Source: Prauserella_A sp040635515 (GTDB lineage: Bacteria > Actinomycetota > Actinomycetes > Mycobacteriales > Pseudonocardiaceae). From it: DNA of 64,000 bases. Below, one piece after another: positions 16,836 through 25,976 of the stretch. The stretch spans positions 372,001 to 436,000 of the forward strand of contig JBEYHY010000003.1 in NCBI GenBank assembly GCA_040635515.1, in the 5' to 3' direction. How positions within the stretch are numbered: position 1 is the stretch's first letter; each line of letters begins with the position of its first letter. A program made the position numbers and the translations under genes. The notes below the pieces were generated by a model. That model was not told the origin of the DNA and ran no database searches. It saw only the letters and a program-made list of their open reading frames with translations.

Positions 16836-18013
16836 AGCAGCTCCTCCAGGGTGGTCGACACGGAAGAGAGCGGGGCGTTGCCGGTGCCGGGGACCGCGGC
16901 GGCCGGTACTCCGCCGGTGGGGGAGTTCTGCGAACCGCGCACGGATCGCGGGTCGCCCCCCGGCAGGGTGCAGGCCGCCGAGGTGTTGAACGGTGCGGGT
17001 GAGGTGTCGGTGCCGGGACGGTAGCGGGTGCCTTCGTAGCCCTGGACGCACGGAACCGGGTCGAAGAAGGTCAGTGCCAGCGACAGGTTTCCCCCGTCGG
17101 GGGTGATGGCCGTCGAGGTCGAGGCGACGGCTTTGGGGGTCAGCACGAAGAACTGCTCCATGCCGGCGGTGCGTGCCTCGAACAGCCGTGCCGTGGTGAG
17201 CAGGTTCGCGACGAGAATGGATAGCCCGGGATCGGTGTCCTTGAGCAGCCCGCTGAGCTGGGTGGCCGCCTGAGGCGCCGTCCCGATGAGGGTGCGCAGG
17301 TCGCCGTCGGCTCCGGCGAGTTCGGCCGCGAACAGTTTGGCGTTGCTGCCGAAAGAACGCCAAGCCTGCGCCGAATCGGCCTGTGTGCGCAGCACGGTCG
17401 CGCCGTCGTCGATGAGCGCCTTCGTCTGCGGGAGGTAGTCGGTTGCGGTACGGGTGAGCGAACTCGACGTGTCGAGAAGCAGTTGCAGGCTCGGGCCCGT
17501 CCCGTGCAGCGCGTTGTAGAACTCGTCGACGACGACCCGCAGCGATTCGGTCGGCACCGATTCGGTGAAGTCGCTGAGACTGCTGAGCAGATTCTCGACG
17601 GGCAGCGGAAGCGTCGACGCCTCGCGGGGGATGACCGCCCCCTCGTCGAGATAGGGCCCGTCCTCGGTGCGGGGTTGCAGATCGACGTACTGTTCGCCGA
17701 CGGCCGAGCGGTTGGCGACGACGGCGCGGGAGTTCGCGGGGATCGGCGGCGCGGAGGAATCGATGAGCAGGTCGGCTTCCATACCGGTGTCGGTGAGGCG
17801 TAGTTCGCCGATCCTGCCGATGGCCACGCCGCGATAGGTGACCTCACCGTTGGTGAAGATGCCGCCCGCCTCGGCCAGTTCGAGCTTGACGACGTAACCG
17901 CCCGCGCCGAAGAGCCTGCCGAGGCCCGCGTAGTTGGCTCCGACGAAGGCGACGGCGGCGAGCGCGACGGCGATGAACGCGATCACCTGGACGCGGATCT
18001 TGGCGCTGAGCAT
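16820..18013 (-). CDS. mceF: Mce-family protein F
   Basis: The 397-residue product starts with a membrane anchor (about residues 9-30) and an MCE domain containing GGIFTNGEVTYRGVAIGRIG and VGEQYVDLQPR. A helical region and a Ser/Pro-rich tail with four cysteines follow. In mce operons the sixth member is part of the hexameric tube that shuttles lipids between the outer lipid layer and the inner-membrane permease. It starts with a TGATG one-base overlap with mceE. Letters A-F follow operon order. Confidence 0.92.
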   Translation of the reverse strand: MLSAKIRVQVIAFIAVALAAVAFVGANYAGLGRLFGAGGYVVKLELAEAGGIFTNGEVTYRGVAIGRIGELRLTDTGMEADLLIDSSAPPIPANSRAVVANRSAVGEQYVDLQPRTEDGPYLDEGAVIPREASTLPLPVENLLSSLSDFTESVPTESLRVVVDEFYNALHGTGPSLQLLLDTSSSLTRTATDYLPQTKALIDDGATVLRTQADSAQAWRSFGSNAKLFAAELAGADGDLRTLIGTAPQAATQLSGLLKDTDPGLSILVANLLTTARLFEARTAGMEQFFVLTPKAVASTSTAITPDGGNLSLALTFFDPVPCVQGYEGTRYRPGTDTSPAPFNTSAACTLPGGDPRSVRGSQNSPTGGVPAAAVPGTGNAPLSSVSTTLEELLWLTK

Positions 18014-19074
18014 CAGGGAGTCCCCCCGTCGGCAGGCGCGACGGACGTCGGCGGAATGGGCAGCGGCGGGATGGGCTCCTCGTACCCTGCCGAAGGGGCG
18101 ATTTCGACGAACGCGTTGAGGTAGTCGCCTTTGATGCCGTCGAGTACCGCGTCGGTGAACGGGAAGGTGGGCAGGATTTCCAGTGCCTGAGGCAGGTTCT
18201 GGCCCGCGTCGGCGAGCCTGCCGAGGATCGGGGCGAGTGCCTTGAGGTCGGCGACCATGTCGTCCTTGCTGCGGTCGATGACCTCGACGGTGACATCGGA
18301 GAGTTCGTCGAGCGATTGCAGCATGGTGACCAGTGCCGTGCGTTGTTCGCTGAGCGCGGCAAGCCCGGGGGTGAGGTTGTTGAGCGCTCCCTTGATCGCC
18401 TCGTCGCGTTCGGACAGTGTCGAGGCGAGCCGGTTGAGCCCGTCGAGCGCCGCGGTGATGTCGGTGCGGTGCTGGTCGAGGTTGGTCATGAGGGTGTCGA
18501 CGCCGGTGAGGAACGACTTGATTTCCTTCTCGTTGCCGTCCATGACGTCGTTGAGTTCCCTGGTGATGGTCTGGAGCTGGCCGACGCCACCTCCGTTGAG
18601 CAGCAGCGACAGCGCGCCGAACACCTCTTCGACCTCGGGATGCCGATTGGTCCGCGTCAGCGGGATCAGCGCGCCGTCGCCGAGTTCGCCGATCCTGGCT
18701 CCGGTTTCGTTGCGGGGAGCGGCCAGTTCGACGAACTTTTCCCCGAGCAGGCTGGACTGCCGGATGTTGGCGACGGCGTTGGCGGGCAGCGTGATGTCGC
18801 CGTTGACGGAAAGCACCACCTGCGCCGTCCAGCCGTCCTGGCCGCCGAGCCCGATGGATTCGACCCTCCCGACGGCGACGTCGTTGACCTTCACCGCGGA
18901 ATGCGGCACGAGGTCGAGTACGTCCCTGAACTGCGCGGTGACCCGGTAGGGGTGGTCGCCGAGGTCGGCGCCGCCGGGCAGCGGGAGGTCGTAGATGCCG
19001 TCGAAACCGGCGGGCGCGCAGGCCGCCGTCGCGCCGAGCAGCGCGGCGCACAGCAGGATTCCGGCTTTTCTCAT
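18013..19074 (-). CDS. mceE: Mce-family protein E, probable lipoprotein
   Basis: The 353-residue product begins MRKAGILLCAALLGATAACA, a signal peptide ending in a cysteine at about residue 19. The lipobox is imperfect (TAAC), but the fifth Mce protein is a lipoprotein in most operons (the LprK position). An MCE domain with PYRVTAQFRDVLDLVPHSAV and SLLGEKFVELAAP follows, then a long helical region. It overlaps mceD by ATGA. Confidence 0.92.
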   Translation of the reverse strand: MRKAGILLCAALLGATAACAPAGFDGIYDLPLPGGADLGDHPYRVTAQFRDVLDLVPHSAVKVNDVAVGRVESIGLGGQDGWTAQVVLSVNGDITLPANAVANIRQSSLLGEKFVELAAPRNETGARIGELGDGALIPLTRTNRHPEVEEVFGALSLLLNGGGVGQLQTITRELNDVMDGNEKEIKSFLTGVDTLMTNLDQHRTDITAALDGLNRLASTLSERDEAIKGALNNLTPGLAALSEQRTALVTMLQSLDELSDVTVEVIDRSKDDMVADLKALAPILGRLADAGQNLPQALEILPTFPFTDAVLDGIKGDYLNAFVEIAPSAGYEEPIPPLPIPPTSVAPADGGTP

Positions 19075-20078
19075 GGGCCACCGCCGGTTGTGCTCGTCGG
19101 GGCGATCGGGAGGTACTCGAGCAGGTTGGTCCTGCCCTGCATGGTTCCGCTTGAGGGATCGAAGGTGTTGTAGGCGTTCTCGACGGCGAGCGGGATGTCG
19201 TCGAGAACCTCGGCCAGCGCCGCCCTGTTGTTCACGAGTGTCTGTGTCGTTCCGGCCAGTTTGTCCACATTGGCCTGGATTCCCGCCCTGTTGTCCTTGA
19301 TGAACTCCTGCACGTCGGCGAGCGCGGTGCCGAGCGTGTTGAGCGCGGCGGCGAGTTCCTCCCTGTCGGAGGAAAGGGTCTGCCACACGCGGGACAGCTG
19401 GTCGGCGACGAGGCGTACCTGGCTGTCGTTGCCCGCCAGCATGTCGGTGAACTTCTGGAGTTCGTCGATGGTGCCGAACAGTTCGCCCTCCGAGCCGTTG
19501 AGGGTGCGGGTGAGGTCGGCGAAGTTGCGGATGCTCTCCGAGAGCGCCGTGCCGTTGCCGCGCATGTTGGCCGCTCCGGTGTCGAGCAGGTCCGACAGCG
19601 CGCCCTCGCCGTTGGCTCCTTCGGGACCGAGCGCGGTGACGAGGTCGTTGAGGCTCGTGTACAGCTCGTCGAGTTCGACGGGAGTCGCCGTGCGCGAGGC
19701 GGGGATCACCGTTCCGTCGGTCAGTGAGGGGCCGCCCCCGGCGAGGTCGGACAGCTGAACGTAGCGGTCGGCGACGACGCTGGGCGCGACGACGACCGCA
19801 TGCGTGTTCGTGGCGACCGGCGCGTCCCTCTCCACGGTCATCACGACCTCGACCTGCTCGCCTTTCGGCGTGACGGACTCGACCTGCCCGACCCTGACAC
19901 CGAGTACGCGCACGTCCGATCCGGAGTAGACGCCGACGGCGCGGGTGAAGTAGGCGGTCACGCGGTTGTCGGTCTCGCGAGCGAAGACCCACCACAGCAC
20001 GGCGGCGAGGAAGACGCCCGCGACGAGGGCGAGCGCGCCGATCCGGGTCAGCCGCAGCCGCATCCGGGTCGTGGTCAT
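19071..20078 (-). CDS. mceD: Mce-family protein D
   Basis: The 335-residue product has an N-terminal membrane segment (about residues 13-33), an MCE domain with FTRAVGVYSGSDVRVLGVRV and VVADRYVQLSDLAGG, and a long alpha-helical part ending in LLEYLPIAP. The start MTTTRMRLRL overlaps the mceC stop by 4 nt. It is a structural subunit of the Mce lipid-transfer complex. Confidence 0.92.
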   Translation of the reverse strand: MTTTRMRLRLTRIGALALVAGVFLAAVLWWVFARETDNRVTAYFTRAVGVYSGSDVRVLGVRVGQVESVTPKGEQVEVVMTVERDAPVATNTHAVVVAPSVVADRYVQLSDLAGGGPSLTDGTVIPASRTATPVELDELYTSLNDLVTALGPEGANGEGALSDLLDTGAANMRGNGTALSESIRNFADLTRTLNGSEGELFGTIDELQKFTDMLAGNDSQVRLVADQLSRVWQTLSSDREELAAALNTLGTALADVQEFIKDNRAGIQANVDKLAGTTQTLVNNRAALAEVLDDIPLAVENAYNTFDPSSGTMQGRTNLLEYLPIAPTSTTGGGP

Positions 20079-21070
20079 CGGCCACCTCCTGAGGAGATGT
20101 GGGGCGGGAGGCAGGGATCGCGGTTCTCCGGCACGAGGCCGCACAGGTAGTTGTCGATCCAGCGCCCGCTGCCGATGGTGTTGTTGACGACCCGGAAGTA
20201 GGGGGCCGCGAGCTTGATACCGCGGTCGAGATTGTCGTTCTGCCGTTGCAGGATGTCGGTGACGTGACCGAGTTGCTCGAGCGTCGGTGAGAGCTGGGCC
20301 TGGTTGTCGACGACGAGGCCGGTCACCTGCTCGGCCAGTGACCGGGTTCCGGTCAGCAGCCGGTGGATCGCGTCCCTGCGATTGTCCAGTTCGGTCAGCA
20401 GCAGGTTGCCGTCGTTGATGAGGGTTTCGAACTGGTCGCTCGAACCGGCCAGCGTCTTGGTGATGGTGTGGGCGTTCTCCAGCAGGTCGGCGAGCTGGTT
20501 GTCGCGGGAGGCGATGGTCCGCGACAGCGAGCTGAGCCCGTCGAGCGCGGTGCGCACGTGCTGAGGGGAGTCCCGGAAGGCATCCGACAGGGTGCGGAAG
20601 CTTTCGGCGAGCTGGTCGGTGTCGAGCGCGGCCGCCGTACTGGCGAGGCCTTCGAAGGCGGTGGTCACGTCGTAGGGCGTCGTGGTGCGGTTCAGCGGAA
20701 TCGCGACGTCGGGGTCCTGCACGTCGTTGCCGCTGGGGTAGAGGTTGAGGAATTTCTGGCCCAGCAAAGTCTTGATCTTGATTTCGGCCGTGCTGCGGTC
20801 GCCGACCCAGGTGTCGGAGACGCGGAAGGTCACCAGCACCCTGTCCTCGGCGAGTTCGATGTCGGTGACCTCGCCGACCTTGATGCCCGCGACGCGGACC
20901 TCGTTGGACGGCTGGAGCCCCGCCGCCTCGCTGAACTCGGCCTGGAAACTGGTTCCGGTGCCGATGAGGGGCAGGTTCTCGTAGTTGAGGATCGCGGCGC
21001 CGACGGCGGCGATGAGTGCCGTGCCGACGAGGCCCGTGGTGAAGGCGTTGCGTTCGCGGAAGGACTTCAT
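20075..21070 (-). CDS. mceC: Mce-family protein C
   Basis: The 331-residue product starts MKSFRERNAFTTGLVGTALI, giving a membrane anchor, then an MCE domain with FSEAAGLQPSNEVRVAGIKV and LLGQKFLNLYPSG. The C-terminal end WIDNYLCGLVPENRDPC has the conserved cysteine pair of MceB/C proteins. It overlaps mceB and mceD by 4 nt each. Confidence 0.92.
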   Translation of the reverse strand: MKSFRERNAFTTGLVGTALIAAVGAAILNYENLPLIGTGTSFQAEFSEAAGLQPSNEVRVAGIKVGEVTDIELAEDRVLVTFRVSDTWVGDRSTAEIKIKTLLGQKFLNLYPSGNDVQDPDVAIPLNRTTTPYDVTTAFEGLASTAAALDTDQLAESFRTLSDAFRDSPQHVRTALDGLSSLSRTIASRDNQLADLLENAHTITKTLAGSSDQFETLINDGNLLLTELDNRRDAIHRLLTGTRSLAEQVTGLVVDNQAQLSPTLEQLGHVTDILQRQNDNLDRGIKLAAPYFRVVNNTIGSGRWIDNYLCGLVPENRDPCLPPHISSGGGR

Positions 21071-22077
21071 CGGGCGCACCTCGCCGGAAGCGGTCCTGGG
21101 TTGGTGGACTTCGGCGGGTCGGTCAGCAACATTCCCTCGCACAGGTAGAAGTTCATCCAGGTGCCGTAGGAGCTGATCCGCCCGATGTCGTTGAGCTTGC
21201 CCGGCAGCACGTCGAGCGTGCGGTTGATGTCGGCCGAGCCGCTGTTGAGGTTGGCCGACAGCGTGCCGAGTTCGGCGATGCTGTCCTTGAGCGGTGGCCG
21301 GGCAGCCTCGAACAGCCCCGCCGTCGCCGTCGTCAGCGAGGCTAGGCCGTCGACGGCCTCTCCGATGGCTTCCCTGTCACTGGCGAGTCCCGATACCAGC
21401 TGCTGTGTCGTGGAGACCAGTGTGGACAGTGCGTCGCCCTCGTTGTTGACGGTGGTGAGCACCGAGTTGAGGTTGTCGATCACCTCGCCGATCACCTGGT
21501 CCTTGTCGGCCAGCGTCGAGGTCAGCGACCCGGTGTGGGCCAGCAGACTCTCCACCGTGCCGCCTTCGCCTTGCAGTACCTGCACGATCTCGCCGGAGAG
21601 CTGGTTGACGTCCTGAGGGGACAGTGCGCGGAACAACGGCTGGAAGCCGTTGAACAACTCGGTCAGGTCGAGTGCGGGTTTCGTGCGCTCCAGCGGGATC
21701 TCGGTGCCGGGGGGCAGCGGGGTGCTGTCGGGTTCCGGTCCTCGTTCCAGCGCGATGTAGCGCTGGCCGATCATGTTGCGGTATCTGATGGTCGCGGTGA
21801 CGTCGCTCGGCAGCTGCCTGCTGCTGTCGATGGAGAACCGGACGAGCGCGATGTGCTGGTCGACCACCTCAAGCGAGTCGACCTGTCCGATGCGGACACC
21901 GGAAACACGCACGTCGTCGCCGGGGTTGAGCGAGGTCGCGTCGGTGAACCTCGCCGCGTAACCGGTGCGGTCCTGCACCCCGGTGTTGGAGACGGAGATC
22001 GCGAGTATCGCCGTGGCGAGCCCGGTGACGAGGATGAACACGAGCCCTTTGATCAGTGGTGCCGCGATCTTTCTCAT
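21067..22077 (-). CDS. mceB: Mce-family protein B
   Basis: The 336-residue product has an N-terminal membrane segment (about residues 8-28), an MCE domain with FTDATSLNPGDDVRVSGVRI and NMIGQRYIALERG, a helical stretch, and the end WMNFYLCEGML with PLPARC, again a cysteine pair. The ATG overlaps the mceA stop as ATGA. Confidence 0.92.
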   Translation of the reverse strand: MRKIAAPLIKGLVFILVTGLATAILAISVSNTGVQDRTGYAARFTDATSLNPGDDVRVSGVRIGQVDSLEVVDQHIALVRFSIDSSRQLPSDVTATIRYRNMIGQRYIALERGPEPDSTPLPPGTEIPLERTKPALDLTELFNGFQPLFRALSPQDVNQLSGEIVQVLQGEGGTVESLLAHTGSLTSTLADKDQVIGEVIDNLNSVLTTVNNEGDALSTLVSTTQQLVSGLASDREAIGEAVDGLASLTTATAGLFEAARPPLKDSIAELGTLSANLNSGSADINRTLDVLPGKLNDIGRISSYGTWMNFYLCEGMLLTDPPKSTNPGPLPARCAR

Positions 22078-23348
22078 TCGAGAGTCACCTCGGTTCCCCG
22101 GTACAACGGCCCGACGAGCACGCTGCTCCACTCCGGAACCTCACCCGGCACGACATCGAGTTCCGGTGCGAGCAGACTCGACAGCAATTCCCTCTCCTGC
22201 GGCGAATTCGGCAGCCCGAGATCCCCTCCGGAACCCGGCAGCAGGGGATGGGTCCTGCTGCCGGGTTCCGCGGCGGCGACTCCCGCCGTGGGGGCAACCC
22301 CGCTGGGATAACAGCGCGGTCCTCCGGTCGCGGTGTAGGCGGGGGTGTCGACCCCCGGCCGGTACTTGCCCCTCGACTGCGTCACCGTGGCGCTCAGATG
22401 CAGACCCGGTTCGGCGCTGCCCTTGCCGAGCACCTTGTCCATGGATGCCCGCAGATCGTTGAGCGCCTTGAGGGTGCACGGGAAGCTCGGCGAGTAGCGC
22501 GCGGCGATCTCCAGCGGTGCGCGGCTGGTCGCCGCGAGGCCGATGAGGTTGTCCTTGTTGGCTCGCAGGAATCCGGTGACGTCCTGCGAGGTGGAGGTCA
22601 CCTGCGCGTAGAGCAGATTCAGCTCGCCCGCCTTCTCCTTGACGGTGTCGAGCGTGACGGCGGTGTCGGTCAGCGCGTCGAGCACGTCGGGGGCGATGTC
22701 GCCGTAGAGCTCGCTCACGGTGGCGAGGTCGCGGATGTTCTCGTTGAACCGGGGCAGGCTCGGGTTGAACTCCTCGAAATAGTTCGCCGCCTCGGCCAGC
22801 GTGTTGCCGAGCTGCTCGCCTCTGCCCTCCAGCGCGGTGGAGGCGGCGGTGAGCGTGCTCGCGAGCTTCTGCGGCTGCACCGCCTGCAACACCGGAAGCA
22901 GATTGTCGAAGACGCGTTCCAGCTCGATCGCGTTCGCGGATCTGTCCTGCGAGATCACGTCGCCTTCGCGTAGCGGAGGCTGGTTGCTTCCGTCCGGAAT
23001 GGACAGCTGGACGTAGCGTTCCCCGAAGAGCGTCTTCGGGATCAGCAGCGCGGCGACGTCCTTCGGCAGCCGCTCGACGGTCGAGGGATCGAGCGCGAGG
23101 CTGATCTCGGCTCCCTCGCCCGTGGCCCGGATGTCCCTGACCTCACCGACGATGACGCCCCGCGCCTTGACGTCGGAGTTGGCCCTGAGCTGGTTGCCGA
23201 CCCTGTCGGTGTGCAGGGTGACCATGACCGACGAGACGAAGTCCTTGTTGTAAATGCGCACCGACAGCGTGATGAACAGCGCCATCACGAGCAGGAACGC
23301 GACTCCCGCGGCGCGGATGCCCAGTTTGCGTGCCAACGTCGGTCTCAT
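22074..23348 (-). CDS. mceA: Mce-family protein A
   Basis: The 424-residue product is the first Mce subunit. A membrane segment (about residues 12-30) precedes the MCE domain, with HTDRVGNQLRANSDVKARGV and TLFGERYVQLSIPDG. The C-terminal pattern FPCTLKALNDL, GLHLSATVTQSRGKYRPG and GGPRCYPSG is typical of MceA. The substrate cannot be read from the sequence; characterised systems move lipids, sterols or fatty acids. It overlaps the second permease gene as ATGA. Confidence 0.93.
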   Translation of the reverse strand: MRPTLARKLGIRAAGVAFLLVMALFITLSVRIYNKDFVSSVMVTLHTDRVGNQLRANSDVKARGVIVGEVRDIRATGEGAEISLALDPSTVERLPKDVAALLIPKTLFGERYVQLSIPDGSNQPPLREGDVISQDRSANAIELERVFDNLLPVLQAVQPQKLASTLTAASTALEGRGEQLGNTLAEAANYFEEFNPSLPRFNENIRDLATVSELYGDIAPDVLDALTDTAVTLDTVKEKAGELNLLYAQVTSTSQDVTGFLRANKDNLIGLAATSRAPLEIAARYSPSFPCTLKALNDLRASMDKVLGKGSAEPGLHLSATVTQSRGKYRPGVDTPAYTATGGPRCYPSGVAPTAGVAAAEPGSRTHPLLPGSGGDLGLPNSPQERELLSSLLAPELDVVPGEVPEWSSVLVGPLYRGTEVTLE

Positions 23349-24190
23349 CCGGCCACCCGCACGGTCGTCGTGGCGCCCCAGATCGCGAGGCTGAGGAAGA
23401 AGTCGAGTACCGCCACCGCGACGATGGCGGTCCGCACCGCCCTGCCGACGGCGACGCCGACCCCGGCGGGCCCTCCGCTGGCGCGGTAGCCGTAATAGCA
23501 GTGCGTCAGTACGACGACCACGCTGAACAGCAGTACCTTCCCGAAGGACCAGAGAACGTCCTCCGGTGGCAGGAACAGTTCGAAGTAGTGGTCGTAGGTG
23601 CCTGCCGACTGGCCGAGGAACCACACCGTGACCTGCCGGGAGGCGATGTAGGAACTGAGCAGCCCGATGGCGTACAGCGGGATGATGGCGACGAATCCGG
23701 CGATGATCCTCGTGGTGACCAGGTAGGGAATGCTGGGAATCCCCATCACCTCAAGCGCGTCGATCTCCTCCGAGATCCGCATGGCGCCCAGCTGCGCGGT
23801 GAAGCCGCAGCCGACCGTCGCCGACAGCGCGAGCCCCGCGACGAGCGGCGCGATCTCGCGGGTGTTGAAGTAGGCGGAAATGAACCCCGCGAAGGCAGCG
23901 GTGCCGACCTGGCTCAGCGCGGTGTAGCCCTGGATGCCCACGACGACACCGGTGAACAGGGTCATGCCGAGCATCACGCCGATCGTGCCGCCGATGACGG
24001 CGAGCGCTCCGCTGCCGAAACTCACCTCGGCCAGCAGCCTGATGATTTCGGTGTAGTAGCGGCGAAGCGCCCTCGGCACCCAGGCGAGAGCGCGCAGGAA
24101 GAACAGGATGGCGTCGCCGAGCGTGTCGAGGAAGCCGAACTGCCTGTCGATCGTGTCGAGCGCGATCCGCGACCGTGGTGTGGTGACCAT
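23345..24190 (-). CDS. yrbEB: MlaE/YrbE-family permease, second (YrbEB)
   Basis: The 281-residue membrane protein has five to six membrane spans and the MlaE-family core GFTAQLGAMRISEEIDALEV with VMGIPSIPYLVTTRIIAGF. It forms the inner-membrane permease with YrbEA and would be driven by an MceG-type ATPase, which is not encoded here. Its ATG is 3 nt after the YrbEA stop. Confidence 0.94.
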   Translation of the reverse strand: MVTTPRSRIALDTIDRQFGFLDTLGDAILFFLRALAWVPRALRRYYTEIIRLLAEVSFGSGALAVIGGTIGVMLGMTLFTGVVVGIQGYTALSQVGTAAFAGFISAYFNTREIAPLVAGLALSATVGCGFTAQLGAMRISEEIDALEVMGIPSIPYLVTTRIIAGFVAIIPLYAIGLLSSYIASRQVTVWFLGQSAGTYDHYFELFLPPEDVLWSFGKVLLFSVVVVLTHCYYGYRASGGPAGVGVAVGRAVRTAIVAVAVLDFFLSLAIWGATTTVRVAG

Positions 24191-24193
24191 CCC

Positions 24194-24997
24194 TCACATC
24201 CCCTTGGGCGGCACGAGTTGCAGGTACACGGTCGACAGCGCCACGTTGAGCAGGAACAGCAACAGGAAGGTGATGACGACGGACTGGTTGACCGCGTCGC
24301 CGACGCCCTTCGGCCCCGCGGCGGGGTGCAGTCCCCGGTACGCGGCGACGACACCGGCGACGAACCCGAAGATGACCGCCTTGATCTCGCTGATCCACAG
24401 GTCCGGCAATTGGGCGAGCGCGGAGAAACTCGCCAGGTACGCGCCAGGAGTTCCGCCCTGCATCACGACGTTGAAGAAGTAGCCGCCGAGCACGCCGACG
24501 ACGCTGACCATGCCGTTGAGGAAGAGCGCGACGCCCATCGCGGCCAGGACTCTCGGCACGATGAGCCGCTGGACGGGGGAGACGCCGAGTACTTCCATGG
24601 CGTCGATTTCCTCGCGGATGGTGCGTGATCCGAGATCGGCGCAGATGGCCGAACCACCGGCTCCCGCGATCAGCAGTGCCGTGACGATGGGGCTGGCCTG
24701 CTGGATGATCGCGAGCACGCTCGCGGCTCCGGTGAACGACTGCGCGCCGATCTGGTTGGTGAGCGAGCCGACGTGCAGCGCGATGACACCGCCGAACGGG
24801 ATCGCGACCAGCGCGGTAGGCAGGATGGAGACGCTCGCGATGAACCAGAACTGCTGGATGAACTCGCGGAACTGGAACGGCCGGCGGGGGATGTAGCGGA
24901 TGACGTCGAACGCGAGTGCGTAGAGTCGTCCGGTTTGCCGGATCGCCGCCGCGCCGGGGAACCTGTCCCGGCGGCGGCGGTCGGCGTCGACTGCCAC
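24194..24997 (-). CDS. yrbEA: MlaE/YrbE-family permease, first (YrbEA)
   Basis: The 267-residue product shows the core SAICADLGSRTIREEIDAME and VLGVSPVQRLIVPRVLAAM, with hydrophobic spans before and after and the ending VYLQLVPPKGM. It is the first gene of the ten-gene mce operon (yrbEAB-mceABCDEF-mas-mas). The GTG at 24997 was chosen because AAGGAGG lies 5 nt upstream; a GTG at 25000 is only 2 nt away. Confidence 0.93.
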   Translation of the reverse strand: MAVDADRRRRDRFPGAAAIRQTGRLYALAFDVIRYIPRRPFQFREFIQQFWFIASVSILPTALVAIPFGGVIALHVGSLTNQIGAQSFTGAASVLAIIQQASPIVTALLIAGAGGSAICADLGSRTIREEIDAMEVLGVSPVQRLIVPRVLAAMGVALFLNGMVSVVGVLGGYFFNVVMQGGTPGAYLASFSALAQLPDLWISEIKAVIFGFVAGVVAAYRGLHPAAGPKGVGDAVNQSVVITFLLLFLLNVALSTVYLQLVPPKGM

Positions 24998-25126
24998 CAC
25001 AACCTCCTTCGCCGGTTTCCGTCACCGATTACTCCGAATGCTGCGAAACGGTGGTAGAAACGGTTGCAGCGTCGTTCATCGAGAATGTTTGTTACTTGCC
25101 GGTACGCTAACGGTGCATGCGTGTAC

Positions 25127-25174
25127 TGACAAGAACGTGCCATGCCGTCATTGGTTACGGATCAGTTCTTGTCA
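25127..25174. promoter_or_regulatory. 10-bp inverted repeat upstream of the mce operon
   Basis: TGACAAGAAC (25127-25136) and GTTCTTGTCA (25165-25174) are exact complements 28 nt apart, 130-177 nt upstream of yrbEA. They could be two half-sites of an operator or an RNA hairpin. No known motif was recognised. Confidence 0.3.
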
Positions 25175-25220
25175 TCTTTCGACAAAAGCGCTGACCGGAT
25201 CTTGTGCGACGGTGAGTGTT

Positions 25221-25592
25221 ATGGCGGAAAAGTCCAGGTCGCGCACGCCGGTCGTGGAGGTATTCGTATCGGCGCTCAAGGGTTCGGCGGTGATCCGGCA
25301 TCGCTTTTCGTGGCTCCGGAAAGTCGGCCGGGTGCTCGGAAGGGCGAAATTCGCGACGAGTACCTATTGCTTTTCCGGTGTGTCGTGGGGCTCCTTTTCC
25401 GGTGCGTGGGTTATGTCGTTGCTTGTTTGCGTGATGTCCGCGTTCGCGGTGGCAGTGCGGGGTTCCCCGTTGCCAAGGCCTTCGCCAGGGGTGAATTCCG
25501 TCGCGGCGGCCGACGTCCGCCATGCGGAATTCTCCTTTTCACTTGGCCGAATTTTTCCGATTGTTCGGGAATCCTGGATGGCGCAAATATGA
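25221..25592 (+). CDS. Doubtful small membrane protein
   Basis: An ATG at 25221 opens 123 codons (start MAEKSRSRTPVVEVFVSALK) with one hydrophobic stretch (about residues 58-80, WVMSLLVCVMSAFAVAV). The first 55 or so codons have markedly more G/C in the third position, as real genes here do; the second half does not. The ribosome site is weak (GGTGAG) and the family is not recognised. It may be a degraded gene or chance. Confidence 0.22.
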   Translation: MAEKSRSRTPVVEVFVSALKGSAVIRHRFSWLRKVGRVLGRAKFATSTYCFSGVSWGSFSGAWVMSLLVCVMSAFAVAVRGSPLPRPSPGVNSVAAADVRHAEFSFSLGRIFPIVRESWMAQI

Positions 25593-25744
25593 TTGCGAGG
25601 CCGGGAGTCCGGCGGTTCCGATGCTCCTTTGTCAGGCTTGCGCAAAAACCAGAGGGAGACTGTGCAGAACGGTGAGTGTTTCCAGTTCCGGCTCGGGTCA
25701 ACGCGTGATGTCCTGTCGGGTGGAAGGGTTTCCGAGACGGTTTC

Positions 25745-25759
25745 TGTCACGTTGTGACA
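25745..25759. promoter_or_regulatory. 15-bp palindrome TGTCACGTTGTGACA
   Basis: Two 6-bp arms, TGTCAC and GTGACA, flank GTT. The site is about 50 nt upstream of the putative -35 box for the gene at 25977, so it is a candidate operator. Confidence 0.3.
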
Positions 25760-25809
25760 ACCGATGGTCCGTTTGGCAGAACGGTACTGCGGATCCCTGC
25801 CGAACTTTG

Positions 25810-25838
25810 TTGTAAACGCCAGGTGAACCGGCTAACGT
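25810..25838 (+). promoter_or_regulatory. Sigma-70-like promoter for the exported-protein gene
   Basis: TTGTAA (25810-25815) and TAACGT (25833-25838) are separated by exactly 17 nt and lie about 138 nt before the ATG at 25977. This is a motif match only. Confidence 0.3.
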
Positions 25839-25976
25839 ACTCGCCGGTAGGTTCGGGATCGTTCTCCGATTCCTGCCGCACTGCGTGCACTAGGTCGCGG
25901 CCGTGGACTGCCACGTGCCCGCGAGTTCACTTCGCTCGAAACCATTTGTTCGACAAGCTGGTGGAGGAATGCACTC

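Larger units (their letters stand above)
25001..25976. other. Long, relatively AT-rich intergenic region between mce operon and exported-protein cluster
   Basis: This 976-nt stretch separates two divergent gene sets and is clearly less GC-rich than the genes beside it. It must hold the mce promoter at its left end and that of the gene at 25977 at its right end. I see a 10-bp inverted repeat (25127-25174), a 15-bp palindrome (25745-25759), a sigma-70-like promoter (25810-25838) and one doubtful small frame (25221-25592). Nothing else could be recognised. Confidence 0.8.

Noticed and set aside
15808..24997. Assignment of the mce operon to the cholesterol (Mce4) class
   Set aside because: No sterol-degradation genes or KstR sites were seen nearby, and Mce subunits cannot be classed by eye.
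25364..25750. Minus-strand frame of 128 codons in the long intergenic region
   Set aside because: It has no third-position GC bias, no ribosome site and no recognisable domain.
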